Assembly: GCA_963920635.1 (NCBI GenBank)
Contig: OY987298.1
Coordinates: 58,445,949 to 58,509,948, forward strand
DNA length: 64,000 bases
Source of the DNA: Pseudeuparius sepicola
Taxonomy: Eukaryota; Arthropoda; Insecta; Coleoptera; Anthribidae
Direction of reading: 5' to 3'
Numbering within the stretch: the first letter of the stretch is position 1; each line of letters begins with the position of its first letter. Below the pieces are notes generated by a model that worked only from the letters and a program-made list of their open reading frames with translations, did no database searches and was not told the origin of the DNA. Of the stretch, positions 45,905 through 57,770 are shown in pieces. Both the position numbers and the translations under genes were made by a program.

Positions 45905-46260
45905 ACTGGGGGGTTGTTGCTACGAAACGGCCAATATTCTGGCGCCGTCTTGGCTGTCGTAATACAGCCCTACAAAAGAACGGCTATACAGGCTAGACCA
46001 GTGGCGGATCGACGCGACGGTCAACAGAAGCAAGGGCGTTGCCAGCCAATGATGATATGTACCCCACTTTTAAAGCGGTAGACCCGATATGTAGGTAAAA
46101 GAAAAATCTTCATTATTAAAACATTAATTTTCTGGGTTTCTTGTGAATTTCTCGACTACTGTGGAATAAATGACCTGGCTGGCATTTGGTAAAAAAAATC
46201 CAGTCTCTAAAGGGGGGGGGGGCAGCTGCCCCGCTACCCCCCTTGGCGGCGCCTTTCAAC
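45905..46260. other. hAT-like ends without a clean pair
   Basis: CAGTGGCGGATCGACGCG at about 46003 and GGGGGGGGGGCAGCTGCCCC...TTGGCGGCGCC at about 46213-46253 resemble the two ends of a hAT element. The right end lacks the terminal CCACTG and I see no target duplication. Probably a decayed insertion. Confidence 0.4.
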
Positions 46261-48498
46261 AGAGAAAGGCCCACTATCTGCAAACCAAATCCAAGATTTT
46301 TTTACTTATTCTCGCTTTTTTTCTGAGGTTTTTCTTATAATCAATCAATTTCTTGTGTGGCGAACACGACACTGGGATATAGAGTTTTTTGCGTATCAGC
46401 ATCTGGCAAAAAAACAAAAACCTTATCAGGATTTTGCGGACCGTTGGTTTTGCGAGTTTCTCACTGAATACCAAAAAAATATATTTTGTCCGTCGAAGTT
46501 TTTCAGCTTAACAATTTTCATTCTATTCTCAACGATCGCTGATTTGTTCAATTTTTTTCTGAAACTTTTCCATTTCAAACAGGTAAAAAAAATATACACA
46601 TAATGTGCTTCTGAAAGAAAAAATGTATACATATATAGCTATGTAAGGAAAATGTATTTGTATATACTGTAAATAAAGAGTTAAAATTTTTTTAGGGGGA
46701 TTTAATAAAAAAATAGAAGATGCCTGCCTGCAAATAATACCAGATGTATTAAGAAAGGTAACTAAGACACAAGTTAGATGCAGTCTAGACTTATGTTTAT
46801 TAAAAGCAGGTAGTCACATTGAAAATTATTTATAAGTAAGAACCTACCTAGTATTTATTTTTATATTGTTGGTTTTTGTTTTTTGCTACAATAATTGTTA
46901 GGTTTTTAAATTAATATAATACATAATAAGTGTTTATAATATTTTTTTCTTAAAAAGGCGTTCATACAGTTATATTTTTATAATAATACTAATCTTAAAA
47001 TTTTTTCCATAATACATCTGTACGAGCATCTGTCAATTGTTTCTGTCAAATACGCATATAACTTTTTAATGAAATGAGATATCAAAAAATGTATTTACGA
47101 AAGTTTATCAGAAAAACGTGCTCTTTCCAAATATAAAGAGAAACCGGTATGGTTCTGGGAAAAATATATTTGACGACGTCATAACCTATATTTTCCAAAT
47201 TCCTAAAAACTATCTTTTTGGCTCAAAAGCAAGCTTGAGTGAAGAAATCCACAAGTCAAATTTTTACTGGCTGTTTTTGTTTGCCTAAATAAACCTGGGG
47301 CGTCGAGTTTGGGACACCCTGTACGACAAAAATGTACATAGTGATGATGCCAGATAACAAAAACAGCATATTTGGCTAATTTAAAATAACACCAAAACAT
47401 AGGAATGGAGAAGCGACCCTAATGAAATTAAATTCGTGTCCATGCTCACGGACTAATTCCAGCACACCATCACCCTGTAAATGTCCTGTTCGATCATAGG
47501 TTCTGCACGAGAGATGTCAACATATGACACATTCAAATAAAAAACATGTTTTCTACAACCGCTAAGAAAAATAGACAATAAAGCAATGTTTTCAATGCAC
47601 AAGCTACGCTATTTTTTCATTGTTTCAAAACAGTGCACAAAATAGGTAGGTACCTGGTACTTTGCGCACTATGATTTCAGATGCTTGACGCGAGGAAGAA
47701 GAAACGTCATCAAATCAAGTCATGGCCTTCGGCCTCATCAACATACTGTCATTCTTGTGCGTTAAAATAGTGCCTTTGCACAATAGTTGCATGAATTAGA
47801 GTTTTACCTAACAAAATACAAAAAAAAACAATAGCAATGAAAGTCGATCTGTGATGAAATTTAGATTCCAGGGTTTTCTTACTTTAAATTTTTTGACTTA
47901 ATTTACAGTAAATAAGGTGATTTTAGAAAATTGGTCATATAACTTTCTTTAGGTAGGTAGGTACCTAAATAAATCGGCCAAAATATAAATAAGTTGCATA
48001 GTTTACCGGGAAGCTTTTATCCAGTCCGAAATCCAGTCTTGAAAATCTAATTTCAGGCAAAAGTGTCTTTTTTAACCTTTTTTGTTCGCTCTGTCGTAGT
48101 GGTACACAGCCGAATACCGAAAATTTGGCTAACTATGCGATCGAATATTCGGTTCATCCATGTTTTTTTAAGAGCCTCTAAAATGAGCCTTATTAGACAA
48201 GGAGATAAACAGGGGCGGACTGGCACCTAAAAACGGCCCGGGCGCTTTGTATGAGACCGGCCCATGGACTAGCGGGGGTTCCGTAAGGTTCCTTGTAGCT
48301 AAAGTGCAAGAGATGCCAGAAACAGTTGGTTTCAAGATTTTTTTAAAAATTCTTTTAGGTATTTTTAGATTTTGGGGAATCAGTTTATATCAAGGATTTT
48401 ATTTCAAAAGAATATAACGAAAATAAAAAATTAAAAAATCGCGCGTGATATTATTAGGTATTGCGGTGTTGCCGTTGAGAATATCATTCCTATACATA
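46261..48498. other. AT-rich DNA, no confident gene
   Basis: A plus-strand open stretch (about 46322-46582) ends at a donor-like AACAG|GTAAAA, but it is equally open on the minus strand and has no domain. GGGACACCCTGTACGAC at about 47312 is a lone TACAGGGTG end on the minus strand, and CAGGGGCGGACTGGCACC at about 48214 a lone hAT-like end. GTAGGTAGGTACCT-type words (47645, 47953) are typical insect simple repeat. Confidence 0.5.
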
Positions 48499-49225
48499 TA
48501 CAGGGTGTTCCTCAACCTATTCGCATAAACTTGGGAAATTGTAGCAGAGGACAAATATGGCCAATTATCGAAAAAAAATGTAATAAAATATTTTTTGTTT
48601 TGTAGATACAGTGAAAAAACGTTTACAGATAATAAAAAATTAAGAAGATAACAAGTCATGATAGCACGTACGGTATTTAGCAGTACCTACTTTGTTGTTA
48701 GCTATCTTCAATGATGTCTTAACTGTAAAACGCTATTCGTGTTTATTTTCACGCGATTAGAACAAAAGTATGGCACGTAGTTTCGAAAACGAAGAACTTA
48801 TGGACATGGTACTATATGTTAGGGTAAGCTGTGGTACTAGCATATGGAGAAGCACATCAAAATTCAGTGTCTGCATCTCATATTTATGCCCAAAGATTTC
48901 CTCAAAGATTACATCCAGGAATTGAGGTTTTTTTGCGTGTGATTCAGCGAAGCAGAGAAACTGGCAAAACAAAAAACAAAACGGGCCGATCGTGTGGGGC
49001 CCCATGGATTTGCAGGGATAAACTGGCTGAACAGATATTATGATAAGCTAACATCAGTTTTATTTTATTACACTAAATTTGAGTTCTGTTTTTTTTTTAA
49101 TTTGAAATAAATTGATATAATCTCCAAAACAAAAAATATTAATACATTTTTTCGATAATTGGCCATTATTTGTCCTCTGCTACAATTTCCCAAGTTTATG
49201 CGTATAGGTTGAGGAACACACTGTA
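48499..49225 (+). mobile_element. Internally deleted Tc3-like transposon, left copy
   Basis: Ends TACAGGGTGTTCCTCAACCT (48499) and the complement ending GAGGAACACACTGTA (49225). Arms match for about 85 bp (TTGGGAAATTGTAGCAGAGG, GGCCAATTATCGAAAAAA). It retains the N-terminal transposase domain (48770-49043) but lacks the catalytic part, so it is a deletion derivative. From 48685 onward it forms part of the large inverted duplication. Confidence 0.88.
48770..49043 (+). pseudogene. DUF4817-type DNA-binding N-terminus of a transposase, left copy
   Basis: ATG opens ARSFENEELMDMVL, then about 25 nt (a partial repeat of GGTACTA) shift the frame. The next frame continues LAYGEAHQNSVSASHIYAQR, then FPQRLHPGIEVFLRVIQRSR and ETGKT. 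This is the helix-turn-helix DUF4817 pattern (YGE-x-N-x3-A-x2-Y-x2-RFP-R-HP-x4-F-x3-R-ETG) found at the N-terminus of many insect Tc3-like transposases, where it binds transposon ends. The catalytic DDE domain has been deleted. Both the frameshift and the deletion make it non-functional. Confidence 0.75.
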
Positions 49226-49622
49226 TTCTGTAGCCTTATAGACTACTTTAGCTAGATATGTAGGTACATATTTTTTAGTGCAATTTCGCACCAAAATCGT
49301 ACCTACACCTTTTCTTCGCAAAAATATTTTATAAATCTGAGTACTTAATGTAGTTACGAATCGACCAAACCATGTGAATTAACTCCAATTCCTATTGGAC
49401 CGGGAGATAGTGACAGATTTTTGGACGTGATTTTACACAGTATGCCTTGCAAAGGGCATTATGTGGCACATATTCTCACAATAATAAGGTATGAATCAGA
49501 GTGTCATCCTGGGTTCTTCATGTGAAAAACTGAGTTTTAAATTATTCGAAAAATATGCGTTTTGATATGATTTTATACAGGCTGCCATGTGTTTTATAAT
49601 GAAGTTCAAAATTTCCTCGGAA

Positions 49623-50022
49623 AACCATAGGCATACCGTTAGGGTGGGTCCAAAGGGCTATTATTGCCACGTGATCCTGTATTTTAATAATTAATTTTTC
49701 CACGTTTCTGAACAGGCTGCCAATGAGAAGTATGCAAGTTCTTGTTATGAAACTGCTGAAAAAAAGATAGCATACCGTTTGCGCATGTCCAAGTACACTT
49801 TACATCGAATAACTCGTTTAAATGATTAAATAACATTCAATTTAAACAGTACTTGGACATGCGCGAAAGGTATGCCATCCTTTTTTCAGCATTTTCATAA
49901 TAAGAACTTGCATACTTCTCATTGGCAGCCTGTTCAGACACGTGGAAAAATTAATTATTAAAATACAAGATCACGTGGCAATAATAGCCCTTTGGACCCA
50001 CCCTAACGGTATGCCTATGGTT
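49623..50022. mobile_element. 400-bp palindrome nested in the left arm
   Basis: Arms 49623-49796 and 49849-50022 (174 bp each; CCATAGGCATACC-TTAGGGTGGGT outermost, ATGTCCAAGTAC innermost) are near-perfect inverted copies with a 52-bp centre. An RNA copy would fold into a long hairpin. Mirror copy in the right arm at about 59952-60352. Confidence 0.9.
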
Positions 50023-50026
50023 GTAG

Positions 50027-50420
50027 GGTTTTTTCGGAACCGCTAGGATCTGTTACTAGATAAAACAAATGAGCGTCACAAATTTATGAAAAAATATAAA
50101 CTTCCTTTTTTTAATGGAACACCCTGTATATTTGTGGATTTTTGAGTTGCAGGCATTTTTCCGATTCCAACAATATAAATATGTTATATGTTTGCTCTAA
50201 GCATTCGCATGGTATTCCAAATTGCAGATAAATACGATCTTCATATTTAATCAAGGTTCCCATGGAAAAACATTTCAACTTCGACCTGAGCATTCCTATC
50301 AATCCATTATTTTTGGGACAATACACCTTGGTAGCCTACAACTTTCATTAAAGTAATTTATTTCTAACTCGAAATATAAAGGCTCTAGGGGTGGGTCAAA
50401 ATATAGGAGAACACCCTGTA
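50027..50420 (-). mobile_element. Truncated copy of the 52644-53083 MITE
   Basis: Shares ACAAATGAGCGTCACAAATT, TGGAACACCCTGTATATTTG, CAATATAAATATGTTAT and GGGGTGGGTCAAAATATA in the same order as the complete element. It ends in the terminal ACACCCTGTA at 50420 and lacks the other end. Confidence 0.85.
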
Positions 50421-50650
50421 CAGGGTGGCTCATTATAAATTGACACCCCCTTAACTTGTTAGTTTTTGAGGTTAGAAAAAAGTTTTATTTATAAAAGTTT
50501 TAGATACTAATACAAAGTTTTTTGTGACGCTATTAGACCTTATACAGTGTGTTCTAGAAAGCCGTGGCGGACATAACTTATGTTTTTTAAAGGGAACACC
50601 TTGTATATTTCGGATTATTGAATTCTACGCATTTTTCTGATTCCAACGCA
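50418..50650 (+). mobile_element. Truncated copy of the 14300-type element
   Basis: TACAGGGTGGCTCATTATAA from 50419 follows the left outer arm at 14300 and continues, as there, into ACAGTGTGTTCTAGAAAGCC with ACATAACTTATGTTTTT. The identical junction in two places shows the composite moved or was copied as a unit. Confidence 0.8.
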
Positions 50651-50662
50651 GTACATATGATA

Positions 50663-51548
50663 TACAATGTGTCCACGGCAAAGCGGTATTATAGGTGTAT
50701 ATGACAATTTTTTTTGCATTACAATTACAAACACAATTTTTTGTATTCTGCTCTTGCTTCACCCAAAAAATATTTTTAGTATTTTGAACTTTAAAAAATT
50801 TATAGAGGGCGCTGGTGGCAGCTTAAAAATAAAAATCGCATCAGGTAAAGTGCGTTTTCTGTGCGAAATATTGAAAAATTTTATTAGAAAAACTTGCTCA
50901 GAATTAAAAAATATGACGTATCAAATTACAGACCTAAATATTTTTTTTATTTATATTTTTTTAAGTATTATAAATGTAATCGTAATTTAAATTTATTTAT
51001 TCTACCCTTGTTCCTCCAACAATAAATTATTCTGACACAAAGAGGGATCACTTTTATTTTTCTTTCCATGGCATACTCTTCTTAAAACATTAAAATTACA
51101 AATGCTATAAAATTCAATTGACCTTCAACCAGTCAAAATAGCTACAAAGAATTTAAGAACAGAGTTGAGATGTGTGCTGAAAATGGAGGAACATGGGTGG
51201 AATCAAAGTCATCGGAGTCTAAATAAGCTGAAATTATGACTACATTTATATTTATAAAAATTATAAATAAAAAAAATTATTTAGTTCTGTAATTTGATAC
51301 GTCACATTTTTTAATTCTGAGCAAGTTTTTCTAATAAAATTTTTCAATATTTCGCACAGAAAAGGCACTTTACCTGATTTTTATTTTTAAGCTGCCACCA
51401 GCGCAGCACCCTTTATAAATTTTTTAAAGTCCAACATACTAAAAATAGTTTTTGGGTGAAGCAAGAGAAGAATACAAAAAATTGTGTTTGTAATGCAAAA
51501 AAAAATTCATATACACCTATAATACCGCTTTGCCGTGGACACATTGTA
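50663..51548 (+). mobile_element. TA-flanked element, copy 2 (TACAATGTGTCCACGG end)
   Basis: Ends TACAATGTGTCCACGGCAAA and ...CCGTGGACACATTGTA, with long inverted arms as in copy 1 (7754-8665). It lacks the internal arm duplication seen in copy 1. It holds a transposase-like tail at 51113-51226. Confidence 0.88.
51113..51226 (+). pseudogene. Transposase C-terminal remnant in element copy 2
   Basis: The plus strand reads YKEFKNRVEMCAENGGTWVE, then SKSSESK and stop. It is the same tail as at 8284-8381, with a frameshift upstream of it and seven extra codons. The longer tail suggests that copy 1 lost its end through a point mutation creating an earlier stop. Confidence 0.4.
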
Positions 51549-51701
51549 TGTTCGCTCCTCGATTCGCTCCAACCGTTCATTCCGAACTGAGCCTTTTTTG
51601 TGAGAGATTAGCTCGGATTAGGTACTCCTTGGATCATAGGTTGCCATGGAAGACAAATGTCAAATAATAGTAATAATTATTGACAGTATATTCGTGCACT
51701 T

Positions 51702-51953
51702 AAAGGTGGATTTATAAACTCGACGTTTGCGTTGGCGCTCGAAGTTGACGGTGACCTTCGCAGTTTGCGCCCAGAAATGTGAACGACAGAACGTAAAAGA
51801 TGAAATTAGTTTATCTCGAACGGCATCGGACGCAGACTGCAACGTTCAACGGCGTTTATAAACGGTGTTACACGTAAAATATTGGGATTGAATTTTCGAC
51901 GCAAACGGCAACGGCGAGCGCCAACGCAAACGTCGAGTTTATAAATCCACCTT
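51702..51953. mobile_element. MITE with AAAGGTGGATTTATAAACTC ends, copy 2
   Basis: Near-identical to 29465-29754 apart from lacking the 38-bp hairpin-plus-duplication insert. CTTAAAGG on the left and CCTTAAAAG on the right point to insertion at TTAA. High similarity between copies indicates recent activity. Confidence 0.9.
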
Positions 51954-51963
51954 AAAAGAATAT

Positions 51964-52451
51964 AAAGGCCGATCCACACGCAACGATGTATCGTACAATT
52001 TGCATGCGCAAGTAAATCGTTTATAACAACTTATCGTAGTAAAGTTGCAATTTTCGCTTGATACAATAATCATGGAGGAAGGGTTTTTGGAGTATTTTGA
52101 TGTCTTGTTTAAATGTTAAAAGGAAGAGGGAAATCAGAAAACGTTTAAATATAGAACTAGATGGTCTAAAGCATGGTTATTGAAACGAAGTCTGTTTTAC
52201 CATTGAATTCTATTATAAATTTCCGGACTAAAAATAGGTAGGAGTCAGCTACCGTCGCACCTAAAAACTGTACAAATCTCGGACAAGCATACACACGTTA
52301 GGATTTTGGCTCAGACTTTCAACTCCGACGTCCAACTTTGCACAGTTCTAAATTTTGTGCAAATCTGCTGCCCACACGCAACGATTTATCTGTAACGATT
52401 TACTTGCGCATGCAAATCGTACGATACATCGTTGCGTGTGGACCGGCCTTT
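51964..52451 (+). mobile_element. PIF/Harbinger-like element, copy 2, both ends present
   Basis: Terminal repeats AAAGGCCGATCCACACGCAA (51964) and the complement of ...GTTGCGTGTGGACCGGCCTT (to 52451) match for about 50 bp, through TTTGCATGCGCAAGTAAATC. It contains the same short transposase-like coding relic as 30493-30616, at 52072-52190. Only 490 bp, so deletion-derived and non-autonomous. Confidence 0.75.
52072..52190 (+). pseudogene. Harbinger-type transposase N-terminal remnant, copy 2
   Basis: MEEGFLEYFDVLF, then in a shifted frame KRKREIRKRL with a further one-base change. Equivalent to the remnant at 30493-30616 and broken at the same place, so the break predates the split of the two copies. 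Confidence 0.42.
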
Positions 52452-52643
52452 AGTACCTACCACTTGACATTAATTATTGGATTAGTAAGTCCATAATAAA
52501 AGCTCTAAACAGTCAGTTCTTCCTGGCAACTTAAAAGATATTTTCCTCCCATGTGGAAATATTTGGATATGTGTGGCTATAATTAGATATTTTGGAAATA
52601 CTTGGATGTTTGGATAATACATGGAAATGTTTGTTTTGTATTG
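52452..52643. other. Short spacer, nothing recognised
   Basis: Repeats the word TTGGATAT/GGAAATATTTGG irregularly. No gene. Confidence 0.5.
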
Positions 52644-53083
52644 TACAGGGTGTTCCCGTATATTTTGACCCACCCCTAGAGCCTTTATTTTTCGAGTTAG
52701 AAAAAAATTACTTAAATGAAAGTAAAACAAATGAGCGTCACAAATTTATGAAAAAATATAAACTTACTTTTTTTAATGGAACACCCTGTATATTTGTGGA
52801 TTTTTGAATTGCACGAATTTTTCCGATTCCAACAATATAAATATGTTATGTTTGCTCTAAGGATTCGCATGATATTCCAAATTGCAGATAAATACGATCT
52901 TCATATTTAATCAGCAAGGTTGCCATGGAAAAACAATTCAACTTAGGCAAGAGCATTACTGTCAATCCATTATTTTTGGGACAATACACCTTGGTACCCT
53001 ACAACTTTCATTTAAGTAATTTTTTTCTAACTCGAAAAATAGATGCTATAGGGGTGGGTCAAAATATACGGGAACACCCTGTA
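52644..53083 (+). mobile_element. 440-bp TACAGGGTG MITE, complete copy
   Basis: Ends TACAGGGTGTTCCCGTATAT and the complement ending GGGAACACCCTGTA; arms of about 80 bp (TTGACCCACCCCTA, TTTTTCGAGTTAGAAAAA). It holds an internal ACACCCTGTATATTTG, a trace of another end. It is the source type for the truncated copies at 50027-50420 and 59555-59950. Open frames 52592-52807 and 52925-53218 read the arms and are not genes. Confidence 0.88.
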
Positions 53084-55300
53084 TTGGTGTATTGTTGTGG
53101 TAACACCCTCGGGAAAAAGCTTAAAGAGGTAGGTATCACTGTGAAAAGTAAACTGCCAAAAGGAAGTTTGGAAATTTATTTTCTCGGAAACTATCTACAT
53201 CCGACCGCCAAAAAGTAAGGTGCGATTTTCAAAAAAATCGGAGGTGGATACACTATACTCAATACAATTGCCATAAATGAAAAAAAAATTACTTAGGTAT
53301 AGGATTAAAATTTGTATTCTGTGGAAATAAAAATAGAGTTCAGACTTCCGACTACAAATTATGGATTATACAGGGTGTGTCATAAAAGTGGGACAACATT
53401 ATTTTCTTTGTTTTTAATAATAAACATATATTTTTATTATAAACATATATTTTTGGATATTTTGAAAGAGCAAATTTTTCTGATTGCAACGATATATTAT
53501 AAGAGTTACGTTGATATTTGCTTTTCCCGTTAGCAAGGTATGTGGGACTAAAATTTACAAAAAAAGGCCGTACCTCCGCTGCCGGCAAAGGCACCCAAAA
53601 GAGTTCTTAGGTTTTGCCACTGACAGTACTTTTACAGTCACTCTAATAATATAGTAAGTATTACAAGAACAAGGATAATAATAATATAATAATATAGTGT
53701 ACCTATTTAAAAAAAAAAGGACTCCTACACATTAATTCTTAATGCATTAAAGGGTGTTTACAGGTTGTCCCAGGTTTTTTGATCCAAACATTGACATTTT
53801 GTAGAAAAACTCATTGTAATGTGGGTTGTTCATATAAACATTTTTAAATAAAAAAAAAAAATGGAATCCCTGCCTACAATTTCCATTTTTTGAATTTGCT
53901 TAAAATATTTTTTATTTAAATGCTTCCGAATGTAGGAAAAAGTTGAGGAAAAAGTAAGTTTAATCTGTAATACTTAACTGTTATCTAAATAGGAAACAAA
54001 AAAGGATTTTTTTTTCACTTAAACTGTCAAGTTAATGAAAAATATGAAGAATAAAAAAGTTTCTAAATTGATTAGGTTACAGAATATGAATTTTTCTTTT
54101 CAAGATAATCTAAGGTGTAAAAAAATAAAAAAAAACCTTTTTAAAAACAAGCGTTTATACTAAAACGAATTAAATAAGTTTAGATTTTGATGCCAATTTG
54201 CAACAAGCTTTTTGAAATCGCTTGTTGTATTCATAAAAGTATAGGTATCTACCAACTAATTTTATCGGACAGTGATTGGTTGATAAGCAAGTAAAGTATA
54301 AATGAACTTACTTGGAACACAGTGATATACGAGGCACGATCTATTTCATAGCATTTACCACTCTGTGCTACTGGTAAAAATACCAGACTTATCAGCAGAA
54401 ATGCCCTATATAAAATTCAAAGGTTTTTATGTGGTCGATTTCGACCTAGTCAAGGAGGCAGCCAATAAGAAAGCAAGCGCAGTGATTTGATTGGTCGGCA
54501 TTTCGGAAATCCGTATGGAGCAGGTGTCGATGTGGGCCAGTTAGGCCAGTTTAACCAGTGCCGTGCACGGAAATAAAGATTGCGCTTTATTTTCCGGATT
54601 TTGGTTGTGTATATAGACCGTCAGATAGTGACAGATTTAGGTGCCCTATTTTCTCATACTAGCCTCGAAGAAGGTTGAAAAATACATCGATGCTGAGTAG
54701 AATGAAGTGAAATTTACGAGTGGCCCCTGGGGATAACATATGGAAAATTCGATTTTCCTGAACAGAAATAAAAGGTGTCTGTTGCCCACATTTCCACACT
54801 AGCCATGTTCATTAAATTATTAATTAATAGAACCTGGTTTCGGAAAACCAAAGGCTTGAGTGTTGCAGGTGGCTAAAGGGTTGAAATAAGGGCGTAGTTT
54901 TGTAAGCAAAAATCGAAATTTTGACCGATTTTTCCACCGAAAAACATATTGGCTTGAGTGGCGCAAATGGATAAGTACATTTTGAGGTAGGAAAATTTAA
55001 CGGATATTTTTTTTCGATTTTTTAGTTATTTTTCCATGCAAGCCTTTGAAACTATAGAAAGTTGTTGATGTGTTAGACATTATAATGAAATTGGCATGAT
55101 TATCGGATGTGGACGGAACGAAGACTTGCATCGGAAAGTTGCAGGAAAATTTATGAAAATTGCCATCATTTTCTCACGCAAGCCGTTTGACATATGCCTA
55201 GAAAAAGTGATTCTAAGACTATATAACAAAAGGCTTGCGTGTCGGACATAGTCATCACATTAATAACCGGTGTGAAGACAACCACCGCTTTCAGCCAGCC
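53084..55300. other. Mixed repeat fragments, no gene
   Basis: Lone TACAGGGTG-type ends at about 53370 (TACAGGGTGTGTCATAAAAG) and 53761 (ACAGGTTGTCCCAGG). A short tandem duplication ATAAACATATATTTTT lies at about 53424-53456. 54151-54300 is the diverged partner of 41685-41880. From 54640 to 55260 words like AAAGGCTTG-GTG and CTCAC-CAAGCC recur irregularly, hinting at decayed repeats. Confidence 0.5.
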
Positions 55301-55329
55301 ACCAATATACTAGGCGATCCAAACTTCAA

Positions 55330-55860
55330 AATAAAAATCGCAGTAAAAACTTTATTTTTTGGTTGCCGGTCTCAATATTTGGCAGAAATGACTAGAAACA
55401 TGTTCCGGACAAGATAGTAGCGTTTGAACAATTTGCCACCCCCAGCCTTCCTCCCCACACCCCTAAACAGGAAAATGATACGTAAAAATTTTGTTTTTTG
55501 GTTGCTGGCGACAATATTCGGCACAAGTGACTAGACGACCGTTCGAGAAAAGTAGCCGTAAAAACTTTGTTTTTTGGTCGCTGGCGCTCATATTCCGCAC
55601 ATGTGACTAGATGACCGTTTCGAAGAAGATAGTGCCGTCCCTATAATTTGCCACCCTCTGGGTCACCCCTCACACCCCCCTATTTGAGAAAAGTGGCCGT
55701 AAAAACTTTGTTTTTTGGTCGCTAGCGCTAACATTCTGCACAAGTGACTAGACAACCGTTCCGGACGAGTTAGTGGCGCCCCTATAAATTGCCACCCTCT
55801 GAGTTACCCCCACACCCCCTATTCGAGAAAAGTGGTCGTAAAAAAATGTTTTTTGGTCAA
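55330..55860 (+). repeat. Satellite A units, about 140 bp
   Basis: Units marked by GTGACTAGA-GACCGTT, ACTTTGTTTTTTGGTCGCT and TGCCACCCTCTG-GTCACCCC. At least three, one shortened. The same unit reappears at 57497-57770 between the two halves of satellite B. Open frames here are repeat artefacts. Confidence 0.8.
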
Positions 55861-55971
55861 TTACAAGACAGGGGAACGTTTCTTATTCGAGGGGCACATT
55901 ATACGCACGAAAATATCGCCACCACTACTTGCAATCCCCAAAACTACCCCTGGTCGATTTCCAAAAAAATA

Positions 55972-55974
<3 letters not shown>

Positions 55975-56002
<28 letters not shown>
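55975..56002. repeat. (TA)n microsatellite
   Basis: TA run of about 28 bp within the satellite region. Confidence 0.9.
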
Positions 56003-56006
<4 letters not shown>

Positions 56007-56059
56007 TAATAGGCTAATAGTTTTTCAGTTCCTGAAAAAACTTTTAGTCAGATGGTGTA

Positions 56060-57497
56060 GTTAAACTTGCCGAATAGGAAAATGATCCCTCCATAATTTG
56101 CCACCCCCATTACTCACCCCAATTTACAAAAAACACCCGTAAAAGCTATGTTTTTCGTTTGTTATGAATAATTTTCGGTAGGGCGGTGTAGTTGAACGTG
56201 CTGAACAGGAAAATGACATCGCCATAATTTGCCACCCCCATAACTCACCCCCAATTTACAAGAAACACCCATAGAAGCTATGTTTTTCGTTTGTTATGAA
56301 TAATTTTCGGTAGAGCGGTGTAGTTGAATGTGCCGAACAGAAAAATGACATCGCCATAATTTGCCACCCCCATAACTCACCCCCGATTTACAAGAAACAC
56401 CCGTAGAAGCAATGTTTTACGTTTGTTATGAATAATTTTCGGTGGAGCGGTGTAATTGAACGTGCTGAACAGGAAAATGACATCGCCATAATTTGCCACC
56501 CCCATAACTCACCCCCCATTTACAAGAAACGGCCGTAGAAGCTATGTTTTTCCTTTGTTATGAATAATTTTTATTAGGGCGGTGTAGTTGAACGTGCTGA
56601 ACAGGAAAATGACATCGCCATAATTTGCCACCCCCATAACTCACCCCCAATTTACAAGAAACATCCGTAGAAGCTATGTTTTTCGTTTGTTATGAATAAT
56701 TTTCGGTAGAGCGGTGTAGTTGAACGTGCCGAACAGAAAAATGACATCGCCATAATTTGCCACCCCCATAACTCACCCCCGATTTACAAGAAACACCCGT
56801 AGAAGCAATGTTTTACGTTTGTTATGAATAATTTTCGATGGAGCGGTGTAATTGAACGTGCTGAACAGGAAAATGGCATCGCCATAATTTGCCACCCCCA
56901 TAACTCACCCCCCATTTACAAAAAACGCCTGTAGAACCTATGTTTTTCCTTTGTTATGAATAATTTTTATTAGGGCGGTGTAGTTGAACGTGCTGAATAG
57001 GAAAATGACATCGCCATAATTTGCCACCCCCATAACTCACCCCCAATTTACAAGAAACATCCGTAGAAGCTATGTTTTTCGTTTGTTATGAATAATTTTC
57101 GGTAGGGCAGTGTCGTTGAACGTGCTGAACAGGAAAATGACATCGCCATAATTTGCCACCCCCATAACTCACCCCCGATTTACAAGAAACATCCGTAGAA
57201 GCTATGTTTTTCGTTTGCTATGAATAATTTTTATTAGGGTGGTGTAGTTGAACGTGCTGAACAGGAAAATGACATCGCCATAATTTGCCACCCCATAACT
57301 CACCCCTGATTTACGAGAAACACCCATAGAAGCTATGTTTTTCGTTCGTTATGAATAATTTTCGGTAGGGCGGTGTAGTTCAACGTGCTGAACAGGAAAA
57401 TAACATCGCCATAATTTGCCACCCCCATAACTCACCCCCGATTTACAAGAAACACCCGTAGAAGCTATGTTTTTCGTTTGTTATGAATAATTTTCGG
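56060..57497 (+). repeat. Satellite B, 132-bp units, forward half
   Basis: The marker ACATCGCCATAATTTGCC recurs at 56216, 56348, 56480, 56612, 56744, 57008, 57140 and 57272 (a G variant at 56876), spaced exactly 132 bp, with a final unit at 131. Including a variant first unit there are about 11. Shared variants (AACAGAAAAATGACATC, GAAGCAATGTTTTACG) recur every third unit, giving a 396-bp higher-order repeat. No coding content. Confidence 0.95.
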
Positions 57498-57770
57498 TGC
57501 CACCCTCTGAGTCACCCCCCACACCCCCTATTCGAGAAAAGTGGCAGTAAAAACTTTGTTTTTTGGTCGCTGGCGCTCATATTCCGAACAAGTGACTAGA
57601 TGACCGTTTCAGAGAAGATAGTGCCATCCCTATAATTTGCCACCCTCTGGGTCACCCCCCACACCCCCCTATTCGAGAAAAGTGGTCATAAAAACCTTGT
57701 TTTTTGATCGCTGGCGCTCATATTCCGCACGAGTGACTAGATGACCGTTTCGGAGAAAATAATTTGAACC
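57497..57770 (+). repeat. Satellite A units at the inversion centre
   Basis: About two units of the 55.3-55.9 kb satellite (GTGACTAGATGACCGTTTC, GGTCGCTGGCGCTCATATTC), in the same orientation as there. They separate the forward and inverted halves of satellite B. Confidence 0.85.

Larger units (their letters stand above)
48685..50427 (+). repeat. Left arm of a 12.6-kb inverted duplication
   Basis: This 1.74-kb block reappears in inverse orientation at 59547-61288. It starts inside the deleted transposon and contains its N-terminal transposase remnant, a 400-bp palindrome and a truncated MITE. It ends at the dyad CACCCTGTACAGGGTG (50412-50427). I counted only scattered single-base differences between the arms, for example the D/A codon difference in the transposase remnant. 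Its boundaries do not coincide with element ends on the left, so this is a segmental inversion-duplication rather than transposition. Confidence 0.95.

Noticed and set aside
46355..46603. Open stretch ending at a donor-like GTAAAA
   Set aside because: Both strands are open, composition is like the flanks, and no protein family fits.
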